Assembly: GCA_023263735.1 (NCBI GenBank)
Contig: JALQUQ010000160.1
Coordinates: 1-6,415, forward strand
Source: Paracoccaceae bacterium
Lineage (GTDB): Bacteria; Pseudomonadota; Alphaproteobacteria; Rhodobacterales; Rhodobacteraceae
Length of the DNA stretch: 6,415 nt
Reading direction: 5' to 3'
Under the pieces are notes generated by a model, which worked only from the letters and a program-made list of their open reading frames with translations, ran no database searches and had not been told where the DNA came from. The position numbers were made by a program, and so were the translations under genes. Of the stretch, positions 1-6,270 are shown piece after piece (within the stretch, counting starts at the first letter, position 1; each line of letters opens with the position of its first letter).

Positions 1-2152
1 GGCCTATCTGCATTCGGCGACCATGGTCAAAGCGGGCCTTTTCCTGATGGCGCGTCTCTGGCCGGTCTTGTCGGGCACCACGGAATGGTTCGTTCTGGTG
101 TCGGGGGCGGGCCTGATCACCATGGTCATGGCCGCAAAGATCGCCCTGTTCAAAGATGATCTCAAGGCATTGCTGGCCTTTTCTACCGTCAGCCACCTTG
201 GCCTGATCACCATGCTCTTGGGCTTTGGCACAGCCGAGGCGGCGACGGTCGCGGTATTCCACATCATCAACCATGCCACCTTCAAGGCCGCCCTTTTCAT
301 GAGCGCGGGCATCGTTGACCACGAAACCCACACTCGCGATCTCAAGCGTTTGGGGGGATTGCGCACGCTGATGCCGGTCACCTTTACCATCGCCACGGTT
401 GCGGCCCTGTCGATGGCGGGCATCCCGCCGCTGAATGGGTTCCTGTCCAAGGAAATGATGCTTGAGGAAACGGCCCATACGCTGTGGTTCAACGCCCCTT
501 GGCTGTTGCCCGCTTTGGCCACCATCGGCGCGATGTTTTCGGTCGCCTATTCCTTCCGCTTTATCGCCCATGGCTTTCTGGGCCCGGTGCGCGACGATTA
601 CCCCCATCATCCGCACGACCCCGGGTTCGGAATGTGGTTTTCTCCGGCCCTGTTGGTCACGCTGGTGGTGGTGATCGGTGTCGTGCCGATGACTTCGGCC
701 GCTTGGCTGGTGAATGTGGCGGCGGGCGCAGTGACCGGCGAGACGGTCGCCGTGGCCATCAAACATTGGCACGGGGTTGGCTCCCCGGCTTTGTGGATGT
801 CGGCCCTTGCGATTTTGGGCGGCGCAGCACTGCTGACCACCCACAAGACGTGGATGGCCATGTGGGATGCCTTCCCCCGGCCCGAGGCGAAAGCGATCTT
901 TGACGCGATCATCGAACCGCTGGCCGCTGCGGCGCGAGGCGTGACCGACCGCCTGCACGACGGCGCATTGACCCGTTATGTCGCGATTGGCACGATTGCC
1001 ATCGTGGTGGCCGGGCTTTGGGCCTTTACCGGCGGCACCCACGTGCCCGGCACGCGCGATCTGTTGCCGCTGCATCCGGTTCCGGTCTTGGGGTGGTTGT
1101 CGCTGGTTCTGGCCACCGTGGCCATCGTCCTGTTCCATCGCAACCGTCTGCTGACGCTGGTTCTGGTCGGGATCATCGGCCTGATGATTTCGGTCGGATT
1201 CGCCTATTTCTCGGCCCCCGATCTGGCGTTGACCCAAATTTCGGTCGAGGTGGCCAGCGTCATCCTGATGCTGTTGTCGCTCAACTTCCTGCCCAAAACC
1301 ACCCCGGTTGAAAGCACCAACCTCCGCCGGGGCTGGGACGCGGCCGTCGCCATTTCGGCCGGTGTCGGCATCTTTGCCTTGTCTTATGCCCTGATGACGC
1401 GGGATTTCGCCTTCCCCACCATTGCCGATTATCACATCGCCAATGCAAAATCCGAAGGCGGCGGAACGAACATCGTCAACGTGATCCTCGTCGACTTCCG
1501 GGGCTATGATACCTTTGGCGAAATCACGGTCTTGGGCATCGCTGCGATCCTGATCTATGCCTTGACCGAGGCGCTTTTGCGCGGCGGGCCCGCAAATGAT
1601 CGCCTTTTGGCATGGAAACCCGATCAACACCGTGCGGGCGATCGCCACCCGATGATGCTGGTCGTGGCCACGCGGCTGATCCTGCCCATCGCCCTTATGG
1701 TTGGGGTGTTCATCTTCCTGCGCGGGCACAACGTTCCGGGCGGCGGCTTTATCGCCGGTCTGGTCGTGTCGATCGCGCTGGTGATGCAGTACATGGCGTC
1801 GGGTTTTGCCTGGACGGCGGCCCGGCAAAAGGTGGATTACCACGCCCTGATCGCCACGGGTGTCTTGACGGCCGCCGCAACGGGCGTGGGTGCTTGGTTC
1901 AACGGCATGCCGTTCATGACGTCGGATTTCACCCATGTTCACCCCGGCATCGTCGAAGATTTTGAACTGGCGACCGCCGCGATCTTTGACCTTGGCGTGT
2001 TCCTGACGGTTCTGGGGGCGGTGATGCTGTCCTTGGCTTCGCTGTCGCGCATCGCGATCCGCGCTGGAGAAACCGTGAACGTTCAACCCTTTGACATTGA
2101 TCCGTCCGAGGGCCGCACTCTGGATGACCTTGACGCGAAGGAGGCGCAATAA
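1..2152 (+). CDS. mrpA: Mrp/Pha cation:proton antiporter subunit A, fused to subunit B (5' partial)
   Basis: Large membrane subunit of the Mrp antiporter, which exchanges Na+ or K+ for H+ across the inner membrane. The frame is already open at base 2 (first residues AYLHSATMVKAG), so 716 residues are visible and roughly 240 N-terminal residues, including the conserved glutamate and first pumping lysine, should lie upstream. In window numbering, residues 1-185 are the end of a NuoL-like antiporter module, with conserved lysines at 10 (TMVKAG), 55 (DDLKALLAFST), 95 (HATFKAALF) and 150 (NGFLSKE). Residues about 360-432 are the NuoJ/MbhD-like part (FSAPDLALTQISVEVASV), and 490-525 the usual MrpA end (DFRGYDTFGEITVLGIAA). 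After a polar linker, residues 551-685 form the MnhB domain with GHNVPGGGFIAGL. The A+B fusion is typical of proteobacterial six-gene Mrp operons. It overlaps mrpC by one base (TAATG). Family assignment is firm; the ion transported is unknown. Confidence 0.96.
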   Translation, partial: AYLHSATMVKAGLFLMARLWPVLSGTTEWFVLVSGAGLITMVMAAKIALFKDDLKALLAFSTVSHLGLITMLLGFGTAEAATVAVFHIINHATFKAALFMSAGIVDHETHTRDLKRLGGLRTLMPVTFTIATVAALSMAGIPPLNGFLSKEMMLEETAHTLWFNAPWLLPALATIGAMFSVAYSFRFIAHGFLGPVRDDYPHHPHDPGFGMWFSPALLVTLVVVIGVVPMTSAAWLVNVAAGAVTGETVAVAIKHWHGVGSPALWMSALAILGGAALLTTHKTWMAMWDAFPRPEAKAIFDAIIEPLAAAARGVTDRLHDGALTRYVAIGTIAIVVAGLWAFTGGTHVPGTRDLLPLHPVPVLGWLSLVLATVAIVLFHRNRLLTLVLVGIIGLMISVGFAYFSAPDLALTQISVEVASVILMLLSLNFLPKTTPVESTNLRRGWDAAVAISAGVGIFALSYALMTRDFAFPTIADYHIANAKSEGGGTNIVNVILVDFRGYDTFGEITVLGIAAILIYALTEALLRGGPANDRLLAWKPDQHRAGDRHPMMLVVATRLILPIALMVGVFIFLRGHNVPGGGFIAGLVVSIALVMQYMASGFAWTAARQKVDYHALIATGVLTAAATGVGAWFNGMPFMTSDFTHVHPGIVEDFELATAAIFDLGVFLTVLGAVMLSLASLSRIAIRAGETVNVQPFDIDPSEGRTLDDLDAKEAQ
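2138..2144 (+). promoter_or_regulatory. Strong ribosome binding site of mrpC
   Basis: AAGGAGG is a full match to the Shine-Dalgarno core, seven bases before the mrpC ATG and inside the last codons of mrpA. It fixes the mrpC start at 2152 and is the strongest such site in the operon. Because the mrpA stop and mrpC start share a base, ribosomes finishing MrpA can also restart here. Confidence 0.8.
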
Positions 2153-2496
2153 TGGAGGCGCTTGTTGCAATCGCCCTTGGGCTTTTGACCGCGGCCGGGA
2201 TCTATCTGATGCTGCGGCTGCGGACATTCCCGGTGATCGTCGGGCTGACCCTGCTGAGCTATGCGGTCAACGTGTTCATCTTTGCCGTTGGCCGTTTGGT
2301 GACCAACGCCCCCCCGATCTATGTGGATGCGACCACGCCCTATACCGATCCCCTGCCGCAAGCACTGGTTCTGACCGCCATCGTGATCAGCTTTGGCATG
2401 ACGGCCGTGATCGTGATGATGGCCTTGGGGTCTTTCCTTGAGGCTGGCCATGACAAAGTGGAAATGACCGACGACACGGCGGGAGAGTCGAAATGA
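2152..2496 (+). CDS. mrpC: Mrp/Pha antiporter subunit C (NuoK-like)
   Basis: Small membrane subunit of the Mrp complex, homologous to NuoK of complex I. The 114-residue product has three predicted membrane helices (about 2-21, 28-48 and 70-94) and a short polar C-terminus, the usual MrpC size and layout. Family marks are GLTLLSYAVNVFIFAVGR (31-48) and DPLPQALVLTAIVISFG (66-82). Gly82 appears to match the glycine reported as functionally important in Bacillus MrpC; that alignment is from memory. The start is set by a perfect AAGGAGG at 2138-2144 and the one-base TAATG overlap with mrpA. The end overlaps mrpD by four bases (ATGA). In the known complexes MrpC sits between MrpA and MrpD, which agrees with its place between their genes. 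Confidence 0.95.
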   Translation: MEALVAIALGLLTAAGIYLMLRLRTFPVIVGLTLLSYAVNVFIFAVGRLVTNAPPIYVDATTPYTDPLPQALVLTAIVISFGMTAVIVMMALGSFLEAGHDKVEMTDDTAGESK

Positions 2497-4004
2497 TGGG
2501 ACACTGGATCATCTCGCCCATCGTCCTTCCGGCGATGATGGGGGCCTTTATCGTGCTGTTCATGCGGCACGATCTGGTTTTGCAGCGCATCTTCTCTTTG
2601 GCGGCGACAGCGATATTGGTGCTGATCACCGGTTCGCTTTTGGTGTCGGCCAGCCATAACCCGCCCGAAATCTATTTGCTGGGCAACTGGCCCGCCCCGT
2701 TTGGCATTGTGCTGATGCTTGACCGGTTGTCGGCGATGATGGTCTTTTTGACCGCGCTTCTGGCGGTGCTGGTTCAGCTTTATGCCATTGGCACAAATTG
2801 GGATGCCCGGGGCCGCCATTTCCACGCCCTGTTCCAATTCCAGTTGATGGGGATCGGCGGCGCCTTTCTGACGGGCGACGCCTTTAACCTGTTCGTGTTC
2901 TTCGAGGTGTTGTTGATCGCCTCGTATGGGTTGATGATCCATGGCGGCGGAAAGGACCGGTTGCGCGCAGGCGTTCAGTATATCGCCTTTAATCTGGTGG
3001 GATCGTCGCTGTTTCTGATTGCGCTGGCGTCGATCTATTCGGTCACAGGCACGCTGAACATCGCCGATCTGGCGGTCAAGGCACAGGTTCTGCCCGAAGG
3101 GGACTCCGCCCTGTTCCGGGTGGCCGCGATCATGCTGATGCTGGTCTTTGCCATCAAAGGGGCGCTGGTGCCTTTGCAATTCTGGCTGCCCGGCACCTAT
3201 GCAAACGCGCCCGGACCGGTGGCCGCTCTGTTCGCCGTGATGACCAAGATCGGGGCCTATGCGATGATCCGCTTTGGCGTCATGGTCTTGCCGCCGACCA
3301 CACCTGCCACAGGCACCATGATCGCCGATCTTTTGCTGCCTACCGCAATCGTGACGCTGGCGGTTGGTGCGATTGGTGTGCTGGGGGCAAGCACGTTGGG
3401 CCGACTGGCGGCCTTTGCGGCAATCGCATCGATGGGAACCGCGTTTCTGGCCATCTCGGCCTTTACACCGGCATCGACGGCCGCGGCCCTGTATTACATG
3501 GTGCATTCGACCTTTGCCGGGGCGGCGCTGTTCCTGATCGTTGATCTGGTGACCGAGCGGCGCGCGAATGACGGCCTGCGCCGCGCTTTGCCCCCCATCG
3601 CGCAAAGCGGACTGATCGCCGGGCTTTTCATGGCCTCGGCCATCGCAACCGCAGGGATGCCCCCGCTTTCGGGCTTTTTGGGCAAGCTCTTGGTGATGGA
3701 TGCCCTGCGCGATCAGGCCGCGCTGGTCTGGACGGTGATCCTTGTGTCGTCCTTCCTGATCGTTCTGGGCTTTGCCCGCGCCGGTTCGGTCGTGTTCTGG
3801 AAAGCGCACGGCTCGGCCCCGCTGGAACCGCCCAGCCATGACCGCCAGACCCTTGGCTTTGTTTCGGTCTTTGCCCTGTTGGGAATGCTGGTCATCATGA
3901 CCGTCTTTGCCGGGCCAATCATGAATTGGCTCGAACAAACTGCGGCGCATCTGCATGACCCTGCCGCCTATATCGCCGCCAATAAACTGCCCGAGGTGAA
4001 GTGA
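2493..4004 (+). CDS. mrpD: Mrp/Pha antiporter subunit D (NuoM/NuoN-like)
   Basis: Second large antiporter-like subunit, a 503-residue protein with about 14 predicted membrane helices, normal for MrpD. It carries the key residues of the proton-transporting quinone oxidoreductase family: Glu138 in FNLFVFFEVLLIASYGL, Lys222 in FAIKGALVPLQFWLPGTY, Lys252 in VMTKIGAYAMIR and Lys398 in PPLSGFLGKLLV. Glu138 and Lys222 correspond to the essential Glu/Lys pair known from Bacillus MrpD. Two positions differ from Bacillus MrpD: the helix 8 lysine is Arg304 (TLGRLAAFAAIASMG) and the helix 10 lysine is Gly343 (VHSTFAGAALF). These may be normal for alphaproteobacterial PhaD. The start is one of two adjacent ATG codons (2493 or 2496), preceded by GGGAG at 2481-2485; the first gives a four-base overlap with mrpC. 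It is not complex I, because the surrounding genes are all Mrp subunits. Confidence 0.96.
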   Translation: MMGHWIISPIVLPAMMGAFIVLFMRHDLVLQRIFSLAATAILVLITGSLLVSASHNPPEIYLLGNWPAPFGIVLMLDRLSAMMVFLTALLAVLVQLYAIGTNWDARGRHFHALFQFQLMGIGGAFLTGDAFNLFVFFEVLLIASYGLMIHGGGKDRLRAGVQYIAFNLVGSSLFLIALASIYSVTGTLNIADLAVKAQVLPEGDSALFRVAAIMLMLVFAIKGALVPLQFWLPGTYANAPGPVAALFAVMTKIGAYAMIRFGVMVLPPTTPATGTMIADLLLPTAIVTLAVGAIGVLGASTLGRLAAFAAIASMGTAFLAISAFTPASTAAALYYMVHSTFAGAALFLIVDLVTERRANDGLRRALPPIAQSGLIAGLFMASAIATAGMPPLSGFLGKLLVMDALRDQAALVWTVILVSSFLIVLGFARAGSVVFWKAHGSAPLEPPSHDRQTLGFVSVFALLGMLVIMTVFAGPIMNWLEQTAAHLHDPAAYIAANKLPEVK

Positions 4005-4005
4005 G

Positions 4006-4497
4006 ATGCTCCGCAAGCTTTTCCCCCACCCTTTGCTGACCTTGCTTTTGGTCATCATCTGGCTGCTTTTGGTCAATCAATGGAAAGTGGGCAGCCTTGT
4101 CATGGGGCTGATCCTTGGCATTGCGATCCCGCTCCTGACGGCCGCCTATTGGCCCAACCGCCCGGTGGTCAAGGATATTCCGGCCTTTATCTCCTACTGC
4201 CTGATGGTTCTGTGGGACATCATCGTCGCCAATATCCAGGTGGCCAAGATTGTGGCCTTCATGCCCAACGACAAGATCAAATCGGCGTGGATTCCCATTC
4301 CGATCGACCTGAAAACGCCCGAGGCCATCACCATGCTGGCCGGAACCATCACCATGACTCCGGGCACCGTGACCGCTGACATGTCGTCGGATGGCAAGGT
4401 TTTGTTGATCCACACCCTGCACACCGACGATCCCGATGGGGTGCGCGACGACATCAAGGCCCGCTATGAAACCCGGCTGAAAAGGATCTTTGAATGA
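4006..4497 (+). CDS. mrpE: Mrp/Pha antiporter subunit E
   Basis: Subunit E of the Mrp antiporter, needed for assembly or activity of the complex in systems that have been studied, though not itself antiporter-like. The 163-residue product is the normal size. It has hydrophobic segments at about 8-24, 28-48 and 58-82, then a cytoplasmic-type domain. Conserved marks are WPNRPVVKD (49-57), a WDIIVANIQVAK stretch (70-81), IPIDLKTPEAITMLAGTITM (99-118) and TPGTVTADM (118-126); a threonine of the TPGT loop is functionally important in Bacillus MrpE (from memory). The start follows the mrpD stop by one base, with GAGGTG at 3993-3998 as ribosome binding site. The end overlaps mrpF by four bases. Confidence 0.94.
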   Translation: MLRKLFPHPLLTLLLVIIWLLLVNQWKVGSLVMGLILGIAIPLLTAAYWPNRPVVKDIPAFISYCLMVLWDIIVANIQVAKIVAFMPNDKIKSAWIPIPIDLKTPEAITMLAGTITMTPGTVTADMSSDGKVLLIHTLHTDDPDGVRDDIKARYETRLKRIFE

Positions 4498-4766
4498 TGC
4501 TTGATTATGCCCTGACCTTTGCGTTCCTGTGCTTTGGCCTTGGCCTTGCCATGAACCTGTACCGCGTCTTTCGCGCGCCCGGGGTGATTGACCGCGTTCT
4601 TGCGCTTGACACCATGGTGGTCAACGTCATCGCCCTGATCGTGCTTTACGGGATCAAAACCAAAAGCGGCATCAATTTCGAAGCGGCACTGTTGTTCGCC
4701 ATGACGGGCTTTGTCTCGACCGTGGCGTTCTGCAAGTTCATGCTGCGCGGCGACATCATCGAGTAA
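4494..4766 (+). CDS. mrpF: Mrp/Pha antiporter subunit F
   Basis: Small subunit F of the Mrp complex, 90 residues with three predicted membrane helices (about 3-22, 34-53 and 60-80), matching the family length. The signature is APGVIDRVLALDTMVVN (28-44). Asp39 of this motif appears equivalent to the aspartate shown to matter in Bacillus MrpF; the equivalence is my alignment from memory. Translation starts at ATG 4494 in an ATGATG pair, overlapping the mrpE stop by four bases, with AAGGA at 4482-4486 seven bases before it. MrpF and MrpG homologues pack together on the MrpA side of the complex in known structures. Confidence 0.93.
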   Translation: MMLDYALTFAFLCFGLGLAMNLYRVFRAPGVIDRVLALDTMVVNVIALIVLYGIKTKSGINFEAALLFAMTGFVSTVAFCKFMLRGDIIE

Positions 4767-4772
4767 ACGGCC

Positions 4773-5171
4773 ATGGAACAGATTGCAGAACTGGTGATTT
4801 CGGCCCTTTTGGTGATCGGCGGCATTTTTGCCGTGATCGGCAGCTTTGGCCTGTTGAAACTGCGCGACACGATGCAACGCCTGCATGCCCCGACCAAGGC
4901 GACGACCGTCGGCGTTGGCACGGCGTTGATCTCTTCGATGATCTATTTTCTGGTGTTCGAGGGTACGATCAGCTGGCACGAATTGCTGATCACGCTGTTC
5001 TTGCTGCTGACCGCCCCGATCACGGCCAATTTCATCGCCAAGGCGCAGATGCACCGCTTTATCAAGCCCGAGGATCTTCCCGGGACGGGGGATACCACCG
5101 ATTGGGCGACCTATGATCTGGAAATGACCGTCGCAAACCCCGATCTGATTGGGCCTGACTTGCGCAAGTAA
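4773..5171 (+). CDS. mrpG: Mrp/Pha antiporter subunit G
   Basis: Last subunit of the Mrp operon, 132 residues with three predicted membrane helices (about 5-27, 43-62 and 70-92). Family marks are GSFGLLKLRDTMQRLHAPTK (23-42), followed by ATTVGVG, and LTAPITANFIAKA (79-91). Pro82 matches the position of a proline reported as important in Bacillus MrpG (recalled, not checked). The last 35 or so residues are polar and acidic, without a recognised motif, and probably cytoplasmic. The start lies six bases after the mrpF stop. No good Shine-Dalgarno sequence is visible before it, unlike the other genes here, so it probably depends on coupling with mrpF. A hairpin terminator follows 24 bases after the stop. 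Confidence 0.94.
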   Translation: MEQIAELVISALLVIGGIFAVIGSFGLLKLRDTMQRLHAPTKATTVGVGTALISSMIYFLVFEGTISWHELLITLFLLLTAPITANFIAKAQMHRFIKPEDLPGTGDTTDWATYDLEMTVANPDLIGPDLRK

Positions 5172-5195
5172 AATCCTGACCAAAGAGTCAAAAAA

Positions 5196-5230
5196 CTGAA
5201 AACCCCTCCCTTGCCGGGTGGGGTTTTCGG
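5196..5230 (+). terminator. Hairpin terminator after the mrp operon
   Basis: The left arm GAAAACCCC (5198-5206) and right arm GGGGTTTTC (5220-5228) pair perfectly. A T-G and a C-G pair extend the base outward to 5196/5230. Beyond one T-T mismatch, CCC (5208-5210) pairs with GGG (5216-5218) around a five-base loop. Reading +, the only T run (TTTT, 5224-5227) is inside the stem, giving an A/T-armed terminator. Reading -, the stem is followed by six T (5190-5195 on the + strand are A), so it may work at least as well against antisense transcription. Confidence 0.82.
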
Positions 5231-5239
5231 TGTGATAGT
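5211..5239 (+). promoter_or_regulatory. Possible sigma70-type promoter for deoC
   Basis: TTGCCG (5211-5216) and GATAGT (5234-5239) are separated by exactly 17 bases, each matching four of six consensus positions. TG at 5231-5232 sits correctly for an extended -10 element. Transcription would begin near 5246, giving a leader of about 22 bases before the GTG start. The -35 element would lie in the loop and right arm of the mrp terminator. This is a weak-consensus prediction by eye; deoC could instead be served by read-through or a promoter I do not recognise. Confidence 0.33.
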
Positions 5240-5263
5240 GCCCCAAAGCTTGTACAGGGGCGC
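5238..5263 (+). repeat. Inverted repeat before deoC: operator or site-hiding hairpin
   Basis: GTGCCCC (5238-5244) can pair with GGGGCGC (5257-5263), seven pairs with one G-T wobble, around a 12-base loop that contains the palindromes AAGCTT and TGTACA. The right arm includes the AGGGG ribosome binding site of deoC, and the left arm overlaps the possible -10 element. It could be a repressor operator or, in a transcript reading through from mrp, a hairpin that hides the ribosome binding site. Its short stem and long loop could also be chance. Confidence 0.4.
5256..5260 (+). promoter_or_regulatory. Ribosome binding site of deoC
   Basis: AGGGG lies seven bases before the GTG at 5268 and is the only Shine-Dalgarno-like sequence near the plausible deoC starts. 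It favours GTG 5268 over the upstream TTG codons (5211, inside the terminator loop, and 5250) and over the internal ATG at 5343, which has no such site. Confidence 0.6.
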
Positions 5264-5267
5264 AAAC

Positions 5268-6266
5268 GTGCACAGCGAAACATCCGCACCGCAGGACATT
5301 GCGGTTCAGCTTCCGCAATTGGCCCATGCCCGAAATCCCGGCATGCCGCTTGATCTGGATTGGGTGGCCAGCGTTCAGGCCAATACCTCGGCGATCGAAC
5401 GCCGCGCCGCCACATTGGGCGGGCGGCGCAGCGTGAAGAAAGACTATCAGGCCGCGTGGTTGCTCAAGGCGGTTTCGCTGATCGATCTGACAACCCTGTC
5501 GGGTGACGACACCAAGGGCCGCGTGCAGCGCCTGTGTGCCAAGGCCCGCCAACCCGTTCGCCCTGACATTCTGGCGGCTCTGGGCCTTTCGGGTCTGACG
5601 GTTGGGGCGGTCTGCGTTTATCACGACATGGTGGAAACCGCCGTTCGCGCGCTTGAGGGCAGCAATATTCCCGTGGCGGCCGTCTCGACCGGATTTCCCG
5701 CCGGATTGTCGCCATTTCACCTGCGCATTCAGGAAATCCGCGAAAGCGTCGCCGCCGGAGCGCGCGAGATCGACATCGTCATCTCTCGCTCGCTGGTGCT
5801 GACCCAAAATTGGCAGGCGCTGTATGACCAAGTGCGCGAGATGCGCGAAGCCTGCGGTGACGCCCATATCAAGACCATTCTGGCCACCGGGGAACTGGGA
5901 ACCCTGCGCAATGTCGCCCGCGCCAGTCTGATTTGCATGATGGCAGGGGCCGACTTCATCAAGACCTCAACCGGCAAGGAAACGGTCAACGCCACCCTGC
6001 CCGTCAGCCTGACCATGATCAGGGCCATTCGCGACTATCAGGAACGCACCGGCATCAAGGTCGGATACAAACCCGCGGGCGGCATTTCCAAGGCCAAGGA
6101 TGCACTGCTGTATCTGGCCTTGATCAAGGATGAACTGGGCCACCCGTGGCTGCAACCCGATCTGTTCCGCTTTGGCGCCTCATCGCTCTTGGGCGACATC
6201 GAACGCCAGCTCGAACATCACCTGACCGGCCACTACTCTGCCGCCAACCGCCACGCGATGGGTTAA
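5268..6266 (+). CDS. deoC: Deoxyribose-phosphate aldolase, long DERA-like form
   Basis: Cytoplasmic class I aldolase that splits 2-deoxy-D-ribose-5-phosphate into glyceraldehyde-3-phosphate and acetaldehyde, the last step of deoxyribonucleoside breakdown. The catalytic residues of the family are present: Lys232 in DFIKTSTGK (Schiff-base lysine, E. coli Lys167), Lys268 in VGYKPAGG (E. coli Lys201) and Asp169 in REIDIVIS (E. coli Asp102). At 332 residues it is about 70 longer than E. coli DeoC. The extra N-terminal part (RRSVKKDYQAAWLLKAVSL and IDLTTLSGDDT) closely resembles animal DERA as I remember it. The start is GTG 5268, preceded by AGGGG; longer reading to TTG 5211 would start inside a terminator. 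Four bases separate it from the aldehyde dehydrogenase, indicating co-transcription. Function is well supported; the exact start is less certain. Confidence 0.95.
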   Translation: MHSETSAPQDIAVQLPQLAHARNPGMPLDLDWVASVQANTSAIERRAATLGGRRSVKKDYQAAWLLKAVSLIDLTTLSGDDTKGRVQRLCAKARQPVRPDILAALGLSGLTVGAVCVYHDMVETAVRALEGSNIPVAAVSTGFPAGLSPFHLRIQEIRESVAAGAREIDIVISRSLVLTQNWQALYDQVREMREACGDAHIKTILATGELGTLRNVARASLICMMAGADFIKTSTGKETVNATLPVSLTMIRAIRDYQERTGIKVGYKPAGGISKAKDALLYLALIKDELGHPWLQPDLFRFGASSLLGDIERQLEHHLTGHYSAANRHAMG

Positions 6267-6270
6267 CACC

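Noticed and set aside
4..525. Minus-strand open frame of 173 codons opposite mrpA
   Set aside because: It is antisense to the conserved antiporter module and has no domain features or ribosome binding site of note.
1..4004. Respiratory complex I genes (nuoL/nuoK/nuoM)
   Set aside because: The proteins are homologous to these, but the MnhB domain in the first gene and the following mrpE, mrpF and mrpG identify a Mrp antiporter operon.
2340..4076. Minus-strand open frame of 578 codons opposite mrpD
   Set aside because: It lies wholly antisense to mrpC/mrpD/mrpE. Its translation is rich in His, Gln, Arg, Asp and Gly with no domain pattern, which is the usual antisense image of a GC-rich membrane protein gene.
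5158..5169. Perfect 12-base palindrome ACTTGCGCAAGT at the end of mrpG
   Set aside because: One or two such palindromes are expected by chance in a window this long, and it lies in coding codons. No second copy was noticed.
5185..5189. GAGTC (GANTC) methylation-type site in the intergenic gap
   Set aside because: Several GANTC sites occur in the window, including inside genes, and a single copy here is no evidence of cell-cycle control.
4464..5867. Minus-strand open frame of 467 codons across mrpF, mrpG and deoC
   Set aside because: It runs through three well-supported genes and the terminator hairpin, has the same antisense composition, and shows no recognisable motif.
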